In this document: positions 1 to 10,737 of the stretch, in pieces
How positions within the stretch are numbered: position 1 is the first letter of the stretch
Layout: each line of letters starts with the position of its first letter
DNA from: Nicotiana tabacum
Lineage: Eukaryota > Streptophyta > Magnoliopsida > Solanales > Solanaceae
Direction: 5' to 3'
DNA: 64,000 nt
Assembly: GCF_000715075.1 (NCBI RefSeq)
Contig: NC_134082.1
Span: 187,787,948 to 187,851,947, forward strand
Translations under genes and position numbers: made by a program
The notes under the pieces: generated by a model
Told to the model about the DNA's origin: nothing
Database searches by the model: none
Seen by the model: the letters and a program-made list of their open reading frames with translations, nothing else

Positions 1-330
1 CCAATGACAAGCAAGATCTTCCAAGCGGAAGTCAAAGTTATCATGACAAGTGAAGGAGCAATGGACCTCAAGGCCAAGGCCAGGAAAGAACAGCAAGCAC
101 ATCGAGTTGGTAAAAATTAACGTGTTTTGGGATTCATGTGAAATACAAAGGTTCGATAAATGTCCAATCATGAGCAAAATAGAGGATGTTGGGTTTGAAC
201 GGATCAAAGGTATCTTCTGGGATAAGGGTGACAGAGAAAATGGTTTGTCAAAAACAAGCAAGGTCTTTCGAGTTGAAATCAAAGTTATCATGGGAAGTGA
301 AGGAGCAATCGCCCTCAAAGTCAAGGCTAC
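1..330 (+). repeat. Imperfect direct duplication, ~245-bp spacing
   Basis: The segment at about 1-80 (acaagcaagatcttccaa..., aagttatcatgacaagtgaa, ...ggagcaatggacctcaagg) recurs at about 250-330 with scattered substitutions (acaagcaaggtctttcga, aagttatcatgggaagtgaa, ggagcaatcgccctcaaag). This suggests an old tandem duplication of about 245 bp in the element's 3' region. Nothing coding is recognised. Confidence 0.5.
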
Positions 331-589
331 AAACCAACCACCATGTTTAAACTCACAAGTTTTCTTTGTTTGAAACAAGGGTGAGACTATTCCCAAATCA
401 AAGCTTGGAAGCTTGAATTTTTCAAATGTCATGCCCAAATTATGTCAGCACAAAGGCGGTTTTAGAAGGGGAAAGAAATTTGTTCGATCTGCGGGAACCC
501 TCAATGAGGAAAAGCATGATTCAGGGGCAAGAAATTTTGTTTGTTCTGCAGAGATCCTCCAGGAAGAGAGCGCGGCTCAAGTAAGTTCA

Positions 590-760
590 TTCTCGGCTTC
601 TTAGTACCCTCATGGATTATGGGACTTAATTTAAAATTTTCAAGGCCCTCCTGGATAATGGATGTTTTATAAAAAGAAGGGTTCTCAGGACCCTCCTAGA
701 TAATGGGACCTAGTTAAATTTCAATACCTTCGTAGATAATAAGATTTAGCGTAAGTTCTA
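590..760 (+). repeat. Short degenerate tandem repeat (~40-48 bp)
   Basis: Four degenerate copies of a unit containing 'ccctcctggataatggga' (with variants such as ccctcatggattatggga and ccctcctagataatggga) followed by an AT-rich tail 'cttaatttaaaattt'. It lies upstream of the main minisatellite and has a different unit, so the 3' region holds at least two repeat families. Confidence 0.5.
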
Positions 761-949
761 GTTTGGGGAAGTATAATCTAGCATTTAAAGTGTTTTACTT
801 TTGAGATGAGACTTGGTTTGAAATTTTTAGGATAATGGAATTTAGATTAGAACTTATTTTGATAACAAGAATCGATTAACACTTACATATGTTCCCAATA
901 TCAAACTGGGGCAGAAAAATTTCTTTCATTTTGTCTGTTTTGTTGAAAT

Positions 950-2062
950 CAGGCACCCACCGGGAGAAACAAGAAAAGACAGTTCAAAGACAAGCAGTTT
1001 CAAGAAGAGGACAATTCAAGTTCACCAATTAGGCACCCACCTGGAGAAACAAGGGGAGATAATTCCAAGGAAAAGCAATCCCAAGAGAAAGCAGTTCAGG
1101 TTCAGCAATCAGGCGACCACCTGGAGAACAAGGGAGAACAACTCAAGTTCAAGTTCAGTAATCAGGCACCCACCTGGAGAGCAAGGGAAAATGGTGCAAG
1201 TTTTGAGGGAAAACAGTTCCAAGTAGCAAGAGAAGATGGTTCGAGTGTCTGCAATCAGGCGCCCACCTGGCAAACAAGGGAAAACAATTCAAGTTTTAGA
1301 GAAAAAGAATACAATTCAAATGTTGGTAATCAAGCACTCACCTGGAGAACAAAGGTAAAGCAACAATGTTCAAAGGAAGGCGATTCAAGTTCAGCAATCA
1401 GGAACCCGCCTGGAGATCAAGGAGAAGCAGTTCAAGTCTCAAGGAAAAACACTGCAAGTGTTGGAAATCAGGCACCCACCTGGAGAACAAGAAGAAGCAG
1501 TTCAAGTTTCAAGGAAAAACAGTGCAAGTGTTGGAAATCAGGCGCCCACCTGGAGAGAAAGGAGTACAATTCAAGTTTTGGTAATCAGGAGCCCACCTGG
1601 AGATCAAGGGAATACAGTTGAAAGTTTTGGCAATCAGGCGCCCACCTGGAGAGCAAGAGAGTACAGTTAAAGTTTTGGCAATCAGGTGTCCACCTGGAGA
1701 GCAAGGGAATACAATTAAACTTTTGGCAAGCAGTCGCCCACCTAGAGAGCAAGGGAATACAGTTAAAGTTTTGGCAATCAGGCGCCCACCTAGAGAACAA
1801 GGAAAGCAGTTCGAGTTTTAAAGGAAGACAATACAGGTTTCAAGAGAAAACAGTTTAAAGTAACAAAGGGAATACAATTCAAGTTTTGGTAATCATGCGC
1901 CCACCTGGAGAGCAAGGGAATACAGTTAAAGTTTTGGCAATCAGGCGCCCACTTGGAGAGCAAGGGAATACAATTTAAAGTTTTGGCAATCAGGTGCCCA
2001 CTTGGAGAGCAAGGGAATACAGTTCAAATGTTGGCAATCAGGCACCACCTGGAGAATAAGGG
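950..2062 (+). repeat. Minisatellite, ~51-bp unit, in the 3' region of element 1
   Basis: About 20 imperfect copies of a unit built on 'caatcaggcgcccacctgga', then 'gagcaagggaatacagtt', then 'aaagttttggcaa'. Early copies (950-1350) vary in length and sequence. Copies from 1570 to 2040 are more regular at about 51 bp, consistent with recent local amplification. Both strands give open frames through the array because the unit is close to a multiple of three; these are not genes. Position just inside the polypurine tract is typical of Tat-lineage 3' repeats. Confidence 0.85.
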
Positions 2063-2706
2063 AAATCACTTCAGAATGCAATTCAAGTCAGCAACAAAAA
2101 AAGCTTGCAGCAAGAATGCGAGTCAACAATCTGAGATGATCAACGGAAGTTAGTCACAATCCAAAATAAAAAAAGAAGAGAAAGTCAAGAAGTGAATCCA
2201 AATGCAGAAGTTGATGAAAAATGTGAGCTGCTCAAGACATGACTGAGGTCACGAGCATTGCATGTCCGGTCTTGATCCGAAGAAGAATAAACTAGTACCT
2301 GCCGTTAGCGAGCGTCAAGGTTCAAATCTAAAGTCTGCATGAAGAACCATTCAAGACTCAAGATCAAGCTTCAAAAGACTTATATATAGGAATCTTGTAA
2401 CTCATAGTTGACAGGCTTAGTTAGTCTTTTTCATTTTTTGATTTTGATGTAATAACAGGACCGCGGACCGGAACCTCGATGGAATAGCACCTCGACCGGC
2501 TCTCCACCTCGGTATACTCCATCATCTCACTCACTTCTAAACTACACATGGCCTGATTCCTTTATAGCCAAGGATATGTAGGCAGCTCAGATACCAGGGC
2601 TCAGACACATTCACCTTCCTCTTAATTTTTGGTCTCCTTAAATAAGGGTCGGGTCAAAAAACTTGTCTAGTCATTCTTTGTCTAAAAACTCTTCGCGTTT
2701 CCAGTC

Positions 2707-2719
2707 AAAGAGGGGCAAC
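2707..2719 (+). other. Polypurine tract of element 1
   Basis: The sequence aaagaggggcaac stands immediately before the LTR start TGTAGACATG. A purine-rich tract here primes plus-strand DNA synthesis in reverse transcription. Element D has the closely related caaagaggtgcaac at its own LTR start, which supports both boundaries. Confidence 0.8.
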
Positions 2720-5375
2720 TGTAGACATGTGATTTTTGACCATCCCCAAGATTTTTTTATATTTTAGCACGTAAATATTTAATTTAGGCCTAATATCGCT
2801 ATTTTGACTAATTTTGGCTCTTTTAATTTATTTTATTACAAGAAAATAAAAATTACAAAAAAATAGTTTTATTAATATTTTGTAGTCATTTTTAACCTTG
2901 AAAAATACCAAAAATAGTTTTGTTTTAACGATCATTCTTATTTTTATAGTTATTTTACTTAAATAGGATTAATTAATAAATGAGATCGTATTTTTAGTCT
3001 CGTTCGTTGGGAAAGAATAAAATTTGGGCTCAAACGACCCATTTTTAGGCCTAATTTTCAGATCTAGCCCATAATTTCCAAGCTCATAATCCCTAGACCC
3101 ATACCTCTTAACCTAAAAAAAACCTACAAAAACCTATATCCCTACACTCTACAATCAGCCAAAAATACACAAGATAGACTCTGAGACCTAGACTACCTAA
3201 CGCAAAAATCTGAAAAGAGCAGCACCTAACCTAATCAAAAGACCCCACTCCATTCATCTCCTTCAGCAAAAAAAACGACCACCATAGACCAAGGATCCGC
3301 CGCTGAACACCCAAAAAAGGACCCCACCCATCATCTTCAGCATAATACACGATACCACACAAAAAAGGAACCTAGTTCAAAAATCATGGCTGCTCTTTCT
3401 TTGGCTTAAAGCTTCAGTAGCAGACCTTCAAAAAAGGGCTTTAAATCCTCCTTCATCTCTTAATAGACATACACATAGATACACAGCCGCATAGACCAAC
3501 GGCGCATCCAGCCTTCACCTTCAATCTGACGGGAAAGTTAATCCGGTGACCCCCCAGTTAGTCCAGCGAAACGGAGCTCAAACTCAGCAGTAAACCCAGC
3601 TCTAAAAATGCCCTGAAACTACACCAAATTAGTGTGAAAATCAGCTCGAAATTGTTCGTCCAACTCATTCAATTTAAATAGTTTGAGGTTCCTTTACCGG
3701 TTCGAAGATTCAGGTCGTTAGCTCGTTTTATATCCGCCGCATCAAAGATTTTCTTTTTTCCATTGTATATATTGAAGAATCGGTTATTGTAAATTCAGTT
3801 TTACATGCTATCTATGTCATCTTATCGGACCAAACTGAGGTACTGTTTCTCGTTATGGTTTGTAATTAACTCATAGTTTCTTGAACTAATTATCCGTGTT
3901 CGGTATTTTGCTTGGTTTTGCTATTGGGTTTCTCTGGTAATGAACAAATGAGTTCCTCTTCTTAAGAATTCAAATCGGTTCTGCTATGTGAATAACTCGA
4001 CAATTATTTTGAGAGGGTTAGAACTGTGATTGATGCATTAAAACGGTGTGATGGTTTGGTATTGAGTTGGTTCTAAAAAGTTTCCATTAGGATTCGATAG
4101 GATTTATTTGAACTTTTCATTAATACTCTTATAATTTATAAGCTTATAATTCTTTTCAATGTCACATATATAGTTTACGGGGAATCTATTTATTTATAGG
4201 GTTATCATGGACACACGATGATTGAATTCTAGGAGGAAATTGAATGCTCCAAGGATGCTATTTGTTTTCACTTTCAGTAGTATTTGATTTGCTTTCTTTT
4301 TCTAAATGAAGGTTGTGTTTGATTGGGTTTATTTTTGTTCTATGGAGTATCTTATTTTGTGCATAAGAATATTACTGTTTGATTGGGTTGATTTATACTG
4401 TAGGCAGAGCTGGGTTAGTTTATTCTAATTTTTAAATTGCCATTGCAGTTTGCTCATGCCTTGGCTTCCGTTTTAATTTCCTTTGTTGATTAATATGGTT
4501 TTTACTTGTATTGCTTTGTTATAATTCTATTTTTTTTATAATTGCTTTGTTGTAGTTTAGTTTAAATACTTAACTGTTGTCTATTGTTCATCATTTAGGT
4601 AAGATAATGAATGTTTAATGTAAATTGTTTAATTAGGTAAATCGGATCTATGGAGTTGGTGCTAATAGGAGCGAATGGAGGTTTGGCTTTGTCCTGCTGT
4701 ATTGACCTAGTAAAGTAACCATTTTAGCTCGAATAGAATTTGGGTAATGAGACTAACAAGAACTAAAAACTATCTTTGGCCTATATGTTCAATAACTATA
4801 CACAGCTAGTATACTTTAGGCGGATATTAATAAATCAATCATCGTGATTGTGTACACGTTCGCGTGACATAATTACGATCTTAAAAACAAAATCGGAGTA
4901 TGTGTTTGCGTAACTTTGACTAAACTTTCTTAATATTAATAAAGCGTGATTAATTGCGGACACGTTCGCGTGACATAATTTTTTGACGTGCCAAAACAAA
5001 TGGGTACACGTGCGTGTGACTCGTTTTAATATAATTTATTAATTAAAAGAGACAAATGCACATAGGTTCTAAAATGAGTAATTAGACAATTTAATAAGCC
5101 AAGTATGATCAAAGCTACTGTGTTAGAACCACGGAACTCGGGAATGCCTAACCTCTTCTCCCCTGGTTAACAGAATTCTTTACCCGTATTTCTGTGTTCG
5201 CAAACATGAATATAGAGTCAAATTTCCTTGATTCGGGATTTTAAACCAGTGATTTGGGACACCATAAATTATCCCAAGTGTCGACTCTGATCTGAAATAA
5301 TAATCCTATTTTGATTGTCACTTAAATTGAAAAACTCCCTTATATCCCTTCGGGTAGTAAAAAGGAGGGGTGATA
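2720..5375 (+). mobile_element. 3' LTR of element 1 (2,656 bp)
   Basis: It starts TGTAGACATG after the polypurine tract and ends ...ggaggggtgata at 5375, where A's reverse transcriptase sequence resumes. The expected end is TG...CA; the final TA looks like a C-to-T change, since the related LTRs end ...gtgaca. A conserved block near the end (about 5105-5185: gttagaaccacggaactcgg, gaatgcctaacctcttctcc) is shared with the LTRs at 37,106-39,587 and 50,722-53,446. Three copies of a G-box-like word cacgttcgcgtgac lie at 4850-5020. The 5' LTR and left target duplication lie outside the window. Confidence 0.85.
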
Positions 5376-6123
5376 AGTAGTCCGCTTGAGTTTCTCCAAA
5401 AGCACACTTGCTTTGCTTTACAAACAGAACTTTGGTCCTTAAGACCTGAAAGGCTTTCTACAAATATGATAGGTGGTCCTCCCAAGAAGAGCTATATACC
5501 AAAATATTATCAAAGAAAACTAGGATAAATTTCCTAAGATAAGACATAAAAATCTGATTCATCAAACTCTGAAAAGTGGAGGGGAAATTGGTAAGGCCAA
5601 ATGGCATAACCAAGAACTCAAAGTGACCATGATGAGTTCTAAATATTATTTTGGGAATGTCATCTTCCCACATCCTAATCTGGTGGTACCCTGATCTTAG
5701 ATCCAACTTTAAAAAGAATCTGGTACCATGCAACTCATCCAATAATTCCTCTATTACTGATATTGGGAACTTGTCCTTAATAGTATAGTTATTGAGTTCC
5801 CTATAGTCTACACACATCCTCCAACTCTCATCCTTCTTCTTAACCATGACAATGGGTGATGAATAAGGGCTTGTGTTGTTCCTGATTACACCAGTAGATA
5901 ACAACTCCTCCACCATCTTCTCAATTTCGTCCTTCTGTATAGTAGGATACCTATAAGGTCTAATATTGATAGGAGAAGTTCCCTCCTTCAAAACAATTAT
6001 GTGATCATGCTGCCTTGGTGGGAGTAGTTCTTTAGGAACTTCAAACAAATCATTGTACTCCTTCAACAATTGTTGTAACCCTTCCTTGTACTGTCCACCT
6101 GTTCTCCTAGCCCCCATAGGCAA
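5376..6123 (-). pseudogene. Reverse transcriptase fragment of element A (Ty3/Gypsy), broken
   Basis: Reading right to left, the frame gives an RT N-terminal half: VVEELLSTGVI-like region, [44 protein letters not shown]. The catalytic aspartate pair, normally F(I/V)DD, reads FFDN at 5506-5517, so the second aspartate is lost. A stop follows DHLSYL. The frame then continues as recognisable RT (KAFQVLRTKVLFVKQSKCAF) up to about 5381, where the LTR of element 1 cuts it. The remaining RT, RNase H, integrase and 3' LTR should lie left of element 1, outside the window. This is nonfunctional retroelement sequence. Confidence 0.85.
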
Positions 6124-6137
6124 GGTTCAGTTTCACG

Positions 6138-6567
6138 CTATATAGCCACCACTTCTAAGGACATCATTGATAATTCAGCAGGGTTGGCCAAAAGTTTGTC
6201 CATTTGACCTTGTCCTACTAATTTCATAGAAGTAGACTGGGTGCCCCTTATTGACACCTTCTGACTTCCAATTGTGAACTCCATCTTCAATTTCCTGAGG
6301 TTCCACATAATATCTCCCAATGTTACCAGCCATTGCACCCCTAATACCATGTTACAACCTCCAAGAGGAAGAGTCAGCATATCAGACATGAATTGGACTT
6401 CCTGTATTTTCCAAATGAACCCCTTACAAATGGCTTTGCTATACATCCTATTCCCATCAGCTATAGATACAACAAATCGATGAATCATTGTTAAGTATCA
6501 CCCTAATCTCTTTGCATTGTCAAGGTCCATAAAATTGTGGATGTTGCCAGTATCAATCAAGATTTTT
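6138..6567 (-). pseudogene. Retropepsin (protease) fragment of element A, split by element B
   Basis: The minus strand reads ILIDTGNIHNFMDLDNAKRL at about 6500-6560, the retropepsin active site (DTG form). An in-frame stop follows, then a protease C-terminal half (LPLGGCNMVLGVQWLVTLGD at about 6310-6370). Element B sits immediately before the active site: the codons for ...GKTMK are at 17,191-17,220 and ...ILIDTG resumes at 6567. Protease and RT are normally one polyprotein; here they are separated by stops. Nonfunctional. Confidence 0.8.
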
Positions 6568-7082
6568 TGTCACGACCCAAGTTCGCCCTCCGTGAACTGT
6601 CGTGACGGCACTTAGTCTCTACGACTAGGTAAACCTAACAAATTACGGAAAAAGGAAACTAAATACGAAACTAGCAAAAACTGCAGATAAAACATAATAA
6701 AAATGTTTAAGATGCCGCTCGGCATATACAAATATACACTCTCAAAACTGAATCAACTCCTAAAACATGGAATCTCATGAAATCACAAGCTATAGAAAAC
6801 TACACAGTGTTCTAAATCCAGAATGTCTAATCAAAGGTAAATACAGGAAGTCTAAAGCTAAAGGGGAGAATAGAGAGGAACTTCTACATCTGCGGACGTG
6901 GCAGATGTACCCCGAAGTCTCTGGCATCGCCCGCCTCACTGGTAGAACGACTGAGCAGAAGAACATGGATTTGCACACGAAAAACATGTGCAGAAAAGGG
7001 CATGAGTACACCACATCGGTACCTAGTAAGTGCCAAGCCTAACCTCGGTCGAGTAGTGACGAGAAGGTCAGGGCCCTACTGG

Positions 7083-7122
<40 letters not shown>

Positions 7123-7224
7123 CAAGGTAAAACAATATAAAGTGCGATAGTATAATTAAAGAACAATAACAGTCGATAACGAGTAAAATCACAACAGAGT
7201 ATACTCAATACATAGAGATAACAA

Positions 7225-7505
7225 CAGGGGATATCCCAGGATATCGTCTTGTAGTCCCAAACGTAAATATGTAGAGGATCTCCCGAGATATCGTCTCGTA
7301 GTCCGAATCATAAATATGCGGGGAAAACTCCCGAAATACCAATCCGTAGTCCCAAAGTAAATATACAGTACAAGGGAATCTCCCGGGTGTCGTCCTGTAG
7401 TCCTAAATGTAAAATTGTAGAGGGATCTCCTGGAATATCGACCCGTAGTCCCAAAATAAACATACAGGGGGATCTCCCGAAAAATCGTCCCATAGTCCAA
7501 AGTGT
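7225..7505. repeat. Tandem array in LTR of element B (~50-54-bp unit)
   Basis: About five to six copies of a unit with 'ggatctcccgggatatcgtc', 'ccgtagtcccaaa' and 'gtaaatatacag'. The same array is at 15150-15430 in the other LTR, so it was part of the inserted element. Predicted proteins over it in either strand are repeat artefacts. Confidence 0.75.
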
Positions 7506-8344
7506 AACACACAACAGTCTCAAGAAAGAATTTACAGTTTTATTCGAGAATAAACAGAAATTCTACTCTAAACATGCTGCATAGAATACAAGTAAGAAGT
7601 TAAAGTAGGTAAGACAATTCACATAAGCATGCTTTTCCTAAGCTAAACAGGAGGTTTGAAGTACAAGTATTGCTCTATTACAAGAAAAACACAGATATTT
7701 ACTTAATAAAAATGGAGCTTTTCAACAATTAGCACGTGTACGCACTCGTCACCTCACGTACACGACACTTATATAACATCAGTACCCAAATCCTTAGGGG
7801 AGTTCCCTCACACAATGTTAGCCAAGTCACTTACCTCGAACCATCTCAAAATCAATCCGAAACCACGCTCTTTCCACGAGTATCCAACTCCAGTGGCCCA
7901 AATCTATTCAAATCAATTTCATAATGTAAATATAACTACAAACAATGAATTTAGCTAAAGGAATCGAAGCTAAGGTAAGAAAATACATAAACACCCCAAA
8001 ATGCTCCCCGGGCCCAAGTCTCGAAATCGGGTAAAAATCATAAATTATAAACACTCATTCACTCACGAGTCTAACCATACCAAAATCACTCAAATCCGAT
8101 ACCAAAACCTCGATCAAAATCCCAAAATTAAGCCCAAGAACTTTTTCCCAACTTTTCTCAAATTTTCATCCAAATCCCGAAATTAAATGATAAAACTAAC
8201 AATAGATTAATGCATTAGATCCAAATTAGAGTTAGGATTCATTACCCAATCTTCCTCCTTCAAAATCTCTCCAGAAATCACCCTCTACCAAGCTCCAAAT
8301 CGATTTTTCAACTTATAAACTCAAACCCTCGATTTTCTCTTTTT

Positions 8345-8590
8345 CCGCCCAGCGATTTTCGCATCTGCGAGGGTCATACTGCACCTGCGGTCCCGCTTCT
8401 GCAGCTCGTACTCCGCACCTGCGATTTTAGGCCAAGCTCCGCACCTGCGCCCATTTACCCGCAGTTGCGGTCCGCTTCTGCGGTCCTTGGACCGCATCTA
8501 CGACCAGCTCCACTATTGCCTCAGACCGCACCTGCGGTCCCCAAACCGCTTCGGCGGTGCCGCACCTGCGGTCCAACACACGCAGGTGCG
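8345..8590. repeat. Cluster of palindrome-like ctgcgg/ccgcag words in LTR
   Basis: Within about 250 bp there are more than a dozen variants of gcatctgcg, gcacctgcggtcc, gcttctgcggt and ccgcagttgcgg. Many are self-complementary around CCGCA...TGCGG. The matching LTR has the same cluster at 16280-16555. It is far more GC- and CpG-rich than its surroundings. Function unknown. Confidence 0.7.
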
Positions 8591-9277
8591 GTTATGACAG
8601 GTTCAGCAACCTCAGATTTTTGCCTAAGTCCAAATTCACTTTTGTTAAGCATCCGAAACTCATCCGAGGGCCCCGGGGCCTCAACCAAATATACCAACCA
8701 GTCCTAAAACATCATACGAACTTAGTTCAACCCTCAAATCACATCAAACAACACTAAAACCACGAATCACTCTCCAATTCAAACCTGAAGAACTTGAACC
8801 TACAAGAATCCTAAAACAGATGCCGAAACCAACCAAACCAAGTCCGATTGACCCCAAATTTTGCACACAAGTCACATTCAACACGACAGAGCTATTCTAG
8901 CTTTAGGAATCGGATTCCGACCTCGATATCAAAATCTCACTATCGATCCGGAAACTTCAAAAATTCAACTTTCGACATTTCAAGCCTAAATAAGCTACGG
9001 ACCTCCAAAACACAATTCGAACATGCCCCTAAGCCGAAATCACACAACAGAGCTAACGAAATCAACGGAATTCCATTCTGAGGCCGTCTTCACACTGCTC
9101 CAACTACGATCTAAATTCTAAAGCTTAAGCTCTCATTTAGGGACTAAGTGACTCAAAACACTCCGAAATTCAAAACGAATCTTCCCGGCAACTCACAATA
9201 GCAGAAACAAACATGGGGAAAGCAGTTAATATGGGATCACATCGTTAATTCTTAAAATGACCGGCCGAGTCGTTACA

Positions 9278-9290
9278 TCCTTCCCCTATT
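9278..9290 (-). other. Polypurine tract of element B
   Basis: The minus strand reads aataggggaagga immediately before the LTR start TGTAACGACT. This marks the left LTR as the 3' LTR of a minus-strand element. Confidence 0.8.
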
Positions 9291-9329
9291 AAAACAGTCA
9301 TTCATCCTCGAACGAGCATAGAGACATAC

Positions 9330-10716
9330 CTAAAGTGGTGAAAAATGAGGGTAACAACTGCGTATATCCTGCTCGGTCTCCTAAGTCGCCTTCTCGACCG
9401 GCTGACCCCGCAACTGAACCTTCACTGATGCAATGTTCTTTGACCTCAACTTTCGAACCTGCCTATCCAATATTGCCACTGGCTCCTCAACATAAGATAG
9501 ATCCTTGTCCAACAGGACTAAATTGAAATCTAATACGTGTGACGGATCACCGTGATATTTCTGGAGCATCGAAACATGAAATACCAGATGAACTCCTACC
9601 AAGCTGGGACGTAAGGCAAGATCATAAGCACCCTCCCCAACATGCCACAATATCTCAAAAGGACCAATAAACCTTGGACCCAATTTCCCCTTCTGCCCAA
9701 ATCTCATAATGCCCTTCATAGGTGAAACCCGAAGCAAGACCCGCTCTCCAACCATATAGGAAACATCATGAACCTTCCGGTTCGCAACTCTTCTATCTGG
9801 ACTAGGTTGTGCGAAGTCTATCCTGAATCACCTTAATCTTCTCCAAGGCATCCTGAACCAAGTCTGTGCCCAATAATCTAGCCTCACCCGGCTCAAACCA
9901 ACCTACCGGGGATCTACACCGCCTACCATGCAAATCCTCATACGGTGCCATCTGAATGCTGCACTGATAACTGTTGTTGTAGGCAAACTCCGCCAGTAGC
10001 AAGAACTGATCCTAAGAACCTCCAAACTCCATCACACACGCACAGAGCATATCCCCAAGAATCTGAATAGTGCGCTCGAACTGTCCGTCCGTCTGGGGGT
10101 GAAATGTTGTACTCAACTCCACCCGAGTACCCAACTCATGCTGTACGGCCCTCCAGAACCGTGATGTGAACTGTGTACCTCTATCTGAAATGATGAAAAC
10201 TGTAATACCATACAGACGAACAATCTCCCGAATATAAATCTCCGCCAGCAGCTCCGAAGAATAGATAGTACACACCGGAATGAAATGCGTGGAATCGGTC
10301 AGCCGATCCACAATTACCTAAATGGCATCGAACTTCCTCAAAGTCCGTGGGAGTCCAACTATGAAGTCCATGGTGATCCGCTCCCACTTCGACTCCGGAA
10401 TATCTATCTGCTGAAGCAAACCACCCGGTCTTTGGTGCTCATACTTCACCTACTGACAATTGAGGCACCGAGCTACAAACCCAACTATATATTTCTTCAT
10501 CCTCCTCCACCAATAGTGTTGTCTCAAATCCAGGTACATCTTCGCGGCACCTGTATGGATGGAATACCGCGAACTATGGGCCTCCTCTAAAATCAACTCC
10601 CGAAACCCATAAACATTGGGTAAACATACCCGACTCTGCATCCTCAATACCCCGTCATCACCAATAGTCACATTTCTGGCATTACCATGCAAAACCTTGT
10701 CCTTGAGGACGAACAA
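9330..10716 (-). pseudogene. Integrase with C-terminal chromodomain of element B, broken
   Basis: From right to left: an H2C2 zinc-binding region (LILEEAHSSRYSIHTGAAKM ... FVARCLNCQ, about 10450-10620), then the DDE core with [15 protein letters not shown] and the glutamate in GQFERTIQIL (10012-10390), then YNNSYQCSIQMAPYE (9802-10002) and the GPFEIL region (about 9640). A chromodomain ends the protein (EEPVAILDRQVRKLRSKN). Its conserved tryptophan codon is a stop at 9381-9383 (TGG to TAG), after which the frame continues to a normal-looking end at 9330. Another stop replaces a tryptophan just before VIVDRLT. The integrase would insert cDNA in the nucleus; chromodomains are thought to guide chromoviruses to heterochromatin. 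Nonfunctional here. Confidence 0.85.
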
Positions 10717-10737
10717 ATGGGGGTCATCATACTGACG

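Larger units (their letters stand above)
1..2719 (+). mobile_element. 3' internal noncoding region of a Tat-type Ty3/Gypsy element (element 1)
   Basis: No conserved protein can be read here; the open frames are short and run through repeats. The stretch sits directly left of a polypurine tract and an LTR, so it is the 3' untranslated internal region of a + strand LTR retrotransposon whose coding part lies left of the window. It holds an imperfect duplication (1-330), short repeats (590-760), a long ~51-bp minisatellite (950-2060) and a conserved block at 2537-2585 that recurs in element D on the other side of the window. Tat-lineage elements (Tat, Ogre, Retand) are known for long 3' regions with family-specific tandem repeats, which fits. 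Lineage assignment rests on the LTR and motif resemblance to element D, where coding domains are visible. Confidence 0.75.
6568..9277 (-). mobile_element. 3' LTR of element B (2,710 bp)
   Basis: On the + strand it runs from tgtcacgacccaagttcgcc to ...ggccgagtcgttaca, so the LTR reads TGTAACGACTCGG...GGGTCGTGACA on the minus strand. It is collinear with 14432-17190 and differs by scattered substitutions, small indels and the length of a TA microsatellite (about 36 bp here, over 80 bp there). It contains a tandem array (7225-7505) and a cluster of ctgcgg/ccgcag words (8345-8590). Confidence 0.9.

Noticed and set aside
950..2062. CRISPR-like array of spaced repeats
   Set aside because: The units are contiguous and degenerate with no unique spacers, and the setting is a plant LTR retrotransposon.
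1366..2153. Overlapping open frames on both strands in 1,366-2,153
   Set aside because: They follow the ~51-bp minisatellite unit and repeat its translation; no known domain and no start context.
7189..7584. Frames over the LTR tandem array of element B
   Set aside because: Same frames recur in the sister LTR (14,949-15,445); they are artefacts of a tandem repeat and a TA microsatellite.
8465..9081. Frames in 8,465-9,081 and 16,186-16,971 encoding Arg/Pro/Cys-rich peptides
   Set aside because: They lie inside the two LTRs of element B and come from the ctgcgg/ccgcag word cluster; they are not conserved as protein.
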